A stretch of DNA of 64,000 nucleotides from Planctomycetota bacterium (lineage in GTDB: Bacteria; Planctomycetota; Phycisphaerae; Phycisphaerales; SM1A02), in NCBI GenBank assembly GCA_016873115.1, contig VGYB01000001.1, positions 87,528-151,527 of the forward strand. The letters run 5' to 3'. How positions within the stretch are numbered: position 1 is the first letter of the stretch; every line of letters begins with the position of its first letter. Shown in pieces: positions 62,772 to 64,000 of the stretch. Both the position numbers and the translations under genes were made by a program. The notes under the pieces were generated by a model. It saw only the letters and a list, made by a program, of their open reading frames with translations, made no database searches and was not told the DNA's origin.

Positions 62772-64000
62772 ACGACGCCCCGCCCGTCGGATCCGCAGCG
62801 ATGCGATCTCGAAGGCGCGCATGCCGAGCCACCAGCCATCGCGGTCCGTGCACGGCGCGAGCCGCGAACGCGCGATCGGTGCCTCGAAGAAGTCGCAGCG
62901 CACCACATCCCGGTGCGGCATCGTTGGCGACACCAGGACCTGTCGCGGTGCGCCCGAGTGATCGACCAGTCGCACCACCACATCGCCGCTGCCATCGGCC
63001 GCGGGCTTCATCGCGCTCACTTCGAGCAAGCCATCGCCGAAGGCGAGGATCCCGACCGGGTGCATGCCGGCGGCCGCCGCCCCCGCGCGACCCGTCGCCA
63101 CCGTGATGGGCGGGTTGTTGAACCACTCGGCCTCGACCGCGACCGATGATGGGTCGGAACCCACCGGCAGGATCGCGTACTCGAACTCGTGCACGCCGCG
63201 GTCGCAGGTGGGGTCGGGGAAGTTGGGGCTCTTCACAAGCGTCAGGCCCATCGCGCCGAGCTTGCCGCTCTTGCCGAAGATGCCATCGTCGAGGATCGCC
63301 ACGCCATCCTGGCCATCATGGATGAGCATCCAGTCGTGACCTGGCACCTCGAACTGCGCGGCCTGCCAGCTCGTGTTGTCATGCGCATCGCGGTCGACCC
63401 AGCCGAACTGCGTGCCGAAGCGCACGGTGCGGCTGCGAAGCGCGGTCGGGAAGAGTGCCCGCAGCAGGGTGCGCTCCTCGCGCCAGTCGAGCCGGGTGTG
63501 GATGCGCAAGAACGACTCGCCCGGCCGCAGGCTGCAGGTCTGCACGATGCGGCTCGCATGGCCGAGCGCGCGCTCGATCCGCAGCATGGGTATGCCGCCG
63601 CGCACGGCCGGGGTGATCGTGGGACGGCCGGTGATCGGGATCGGCTTCTCGGCATGCTCGCGGTCGGTGTCCCACGCTTCCCATCGGCGCGGGCGATCCT
63701 CGTAGAGCGCGAGCTCGTTGAGCCCATGCCCTTCGCGTGCGGTGCAGGAGATGCCGTCACGCTCGACCCAGCTCACGCGACCCTGCGCGTCGAACTCGGC
63801 GACATCATGGCCGAGCGTGAGCGTGGTGCGCGTGGCCTTGGCCCGCGCGGGCTTGGTGCGGCGCACGGCCGAGACGCCGCACTCGGGGATCTCCTGGATG
63901 CGCGGCTCGTGGGAGCCGGCATCGCCGGCTGGCTCGGACTCGATGGCGGTGCTCGATGGGTTGAAGACCACCTCGCCAGCGGCCGGCACGCGCGCACGGA
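62769..64000 (-). CDS. Alpha-mannosidase (GH38), C-terminal part; cut by window edge
   Basis: The visible part of at least 410 residues matches the C-terminal half of class II alpha-mannosidases (family GH38), including the beta-sandwich and the GH38 C-terminal domain: FNPSSTAIESE, GRPTITPAVRGGIPMLRIERALG, RDAHDNTSWQAAQFEVPGHDWML followed by HDG, GVHEFEYAILPVG and SAMKPAADGSGDVVVRL. The catalytic N-terminal domain with the zinc and nucleophile lies beyond 64000. No in-frame start is forced within the window, so the gene continues upstream. It would remove alpha-linked mannose from glycans, feeding the symporter and beta-mannosidase genes below it. Confidence 0.88.
   Translation of the reverse strand, partial: RARVPAAGEVVFNPSSTAIESEPAGDAGSHEPRIQEIPECGVSAVRRTKPARAKATRTTLTLGHDVAEFDAQGRVSWVERDGISCTAREGHGLNELALYEDRPRRWEAWDTDREHAEKPIPITGRPTITPAVRGGIPMLRIERALGHASRIVQTCSLRPGESFLRIHTRLDWREERTLLRALFPTALRSRTVRFGTQFGWVDRDAHDNTSWQAAQFEVPGHDWMLIHDGQDGVAILDDGIFGKSGKLGAMGLTLVKSPNFPDPTCDRGVHEFEYAILPVGSDPSSVAVEAEWFNNPPITVATGRAGAAAAGMHPVGILAFGDGLLEVSAMKPAADGSGDVVVRLVDHSGAPRQVLVSPTMPHRDVVRCDFFEAPIARSRLAPCTDRDGWWLGMRAFEIASLRIRRAGRR

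Overview
The window reads as a compact, GC-rich chromosomal segment of a free-living planctomycete, most likely from the class Phycisphaerae. The signs are three secreted proteins ending in a duplicated dockerin-like tail of the form DGADLGxLLxxWG, two DUF1573 lipoproteins, a PIN-PhoH fusion, a secreted RCC1-type propeller and a Cys-rich secreted protein typical of that group. The lineage call is an inference; no rRNA lies in the window. I found 48 protein genes, one tmRNA gene, no tRNA, no CRISPR array, no insertion sequence and no prophage. No stretch longer than about 240 bases lacks a gene.

Layout. 1-2030: divergent murJ and a small lipoprotein. 2171-13412 (minus strand): nine co-directional genes, ppdK, a CBM9-like lipoprotein, a glutamate dehydrogenase homologue lacking two catalytic residues, a HIT protein, nadC, birA, a large secreted protein, an orphan ParA and a VanZ/zinc-ribbon protein. 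13538-19779: pabB, phoH, a Nif3-like protein, the RCC1-dockerin protein and a ROK kinase. 19798-24386: an RND pump and its adaptor. 24444-29161: gatC-gatA, mutY, a helix-turn-helix/membrane protein with internal repeats, and psd. 29168-33868: tsaB operon (DUF1573, phosphoesterase, tsaB, degenerate receiver-GAF protein) and a TerC-like protein. 34013-38804: PQQ-type sugar dehydrogenase, an M28 peptidase and a periplasmic MsrB-MsrA fusion. 38947-39294: ssrA (tmRNA). 39484-44450: a four-gene MacAB-TolC-like export operon with every junction overlapping. 44582-49205: secreted Cys-rich protein, an MDR oxidoreductase and the second DUF1573 lipoprotein. 49214-57060: three enzymes fitting trans-4-hydroxyproline breakdown (epimerase, DapA-type deaminase, 2-oxoglutarate-semialdehyde dehydrogenase) mixed with malic enzyme, a TPR-sulfotransferase and an SDR protein. 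57269-64000: alpha-mannosidase (cut by the window edge), sodium:solute symporter, beta-mannosidase and an unknown gene, all minus strand.

Metabolic theme. The right-hand 15 kb suggests growth on glycoproteins: mannosidases and a symporter for the glycan, a hydroxyproline route for the peptide, and malic enzyme plus PPDK to turn the C4/C5 acids into pyruvate and PEP. The hydroxyproline dehydrogenase step is not in the window.

The most striking signal is in gene starts rather than in any one gene. Twenty of the 48 protein genes have a TAnnnT hexamer only 6-10 bases before the start codon, usually with no Shine-Dalgarno sequence, which is the layout of leaderless mRNAs. Two divergent gene pairs share one symmetric TACACTA element that can serve as the -10 box for both directions. 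Genes inside operons instead show ATGA/GTGA overlaps or Shine-Dalgarno sequences.
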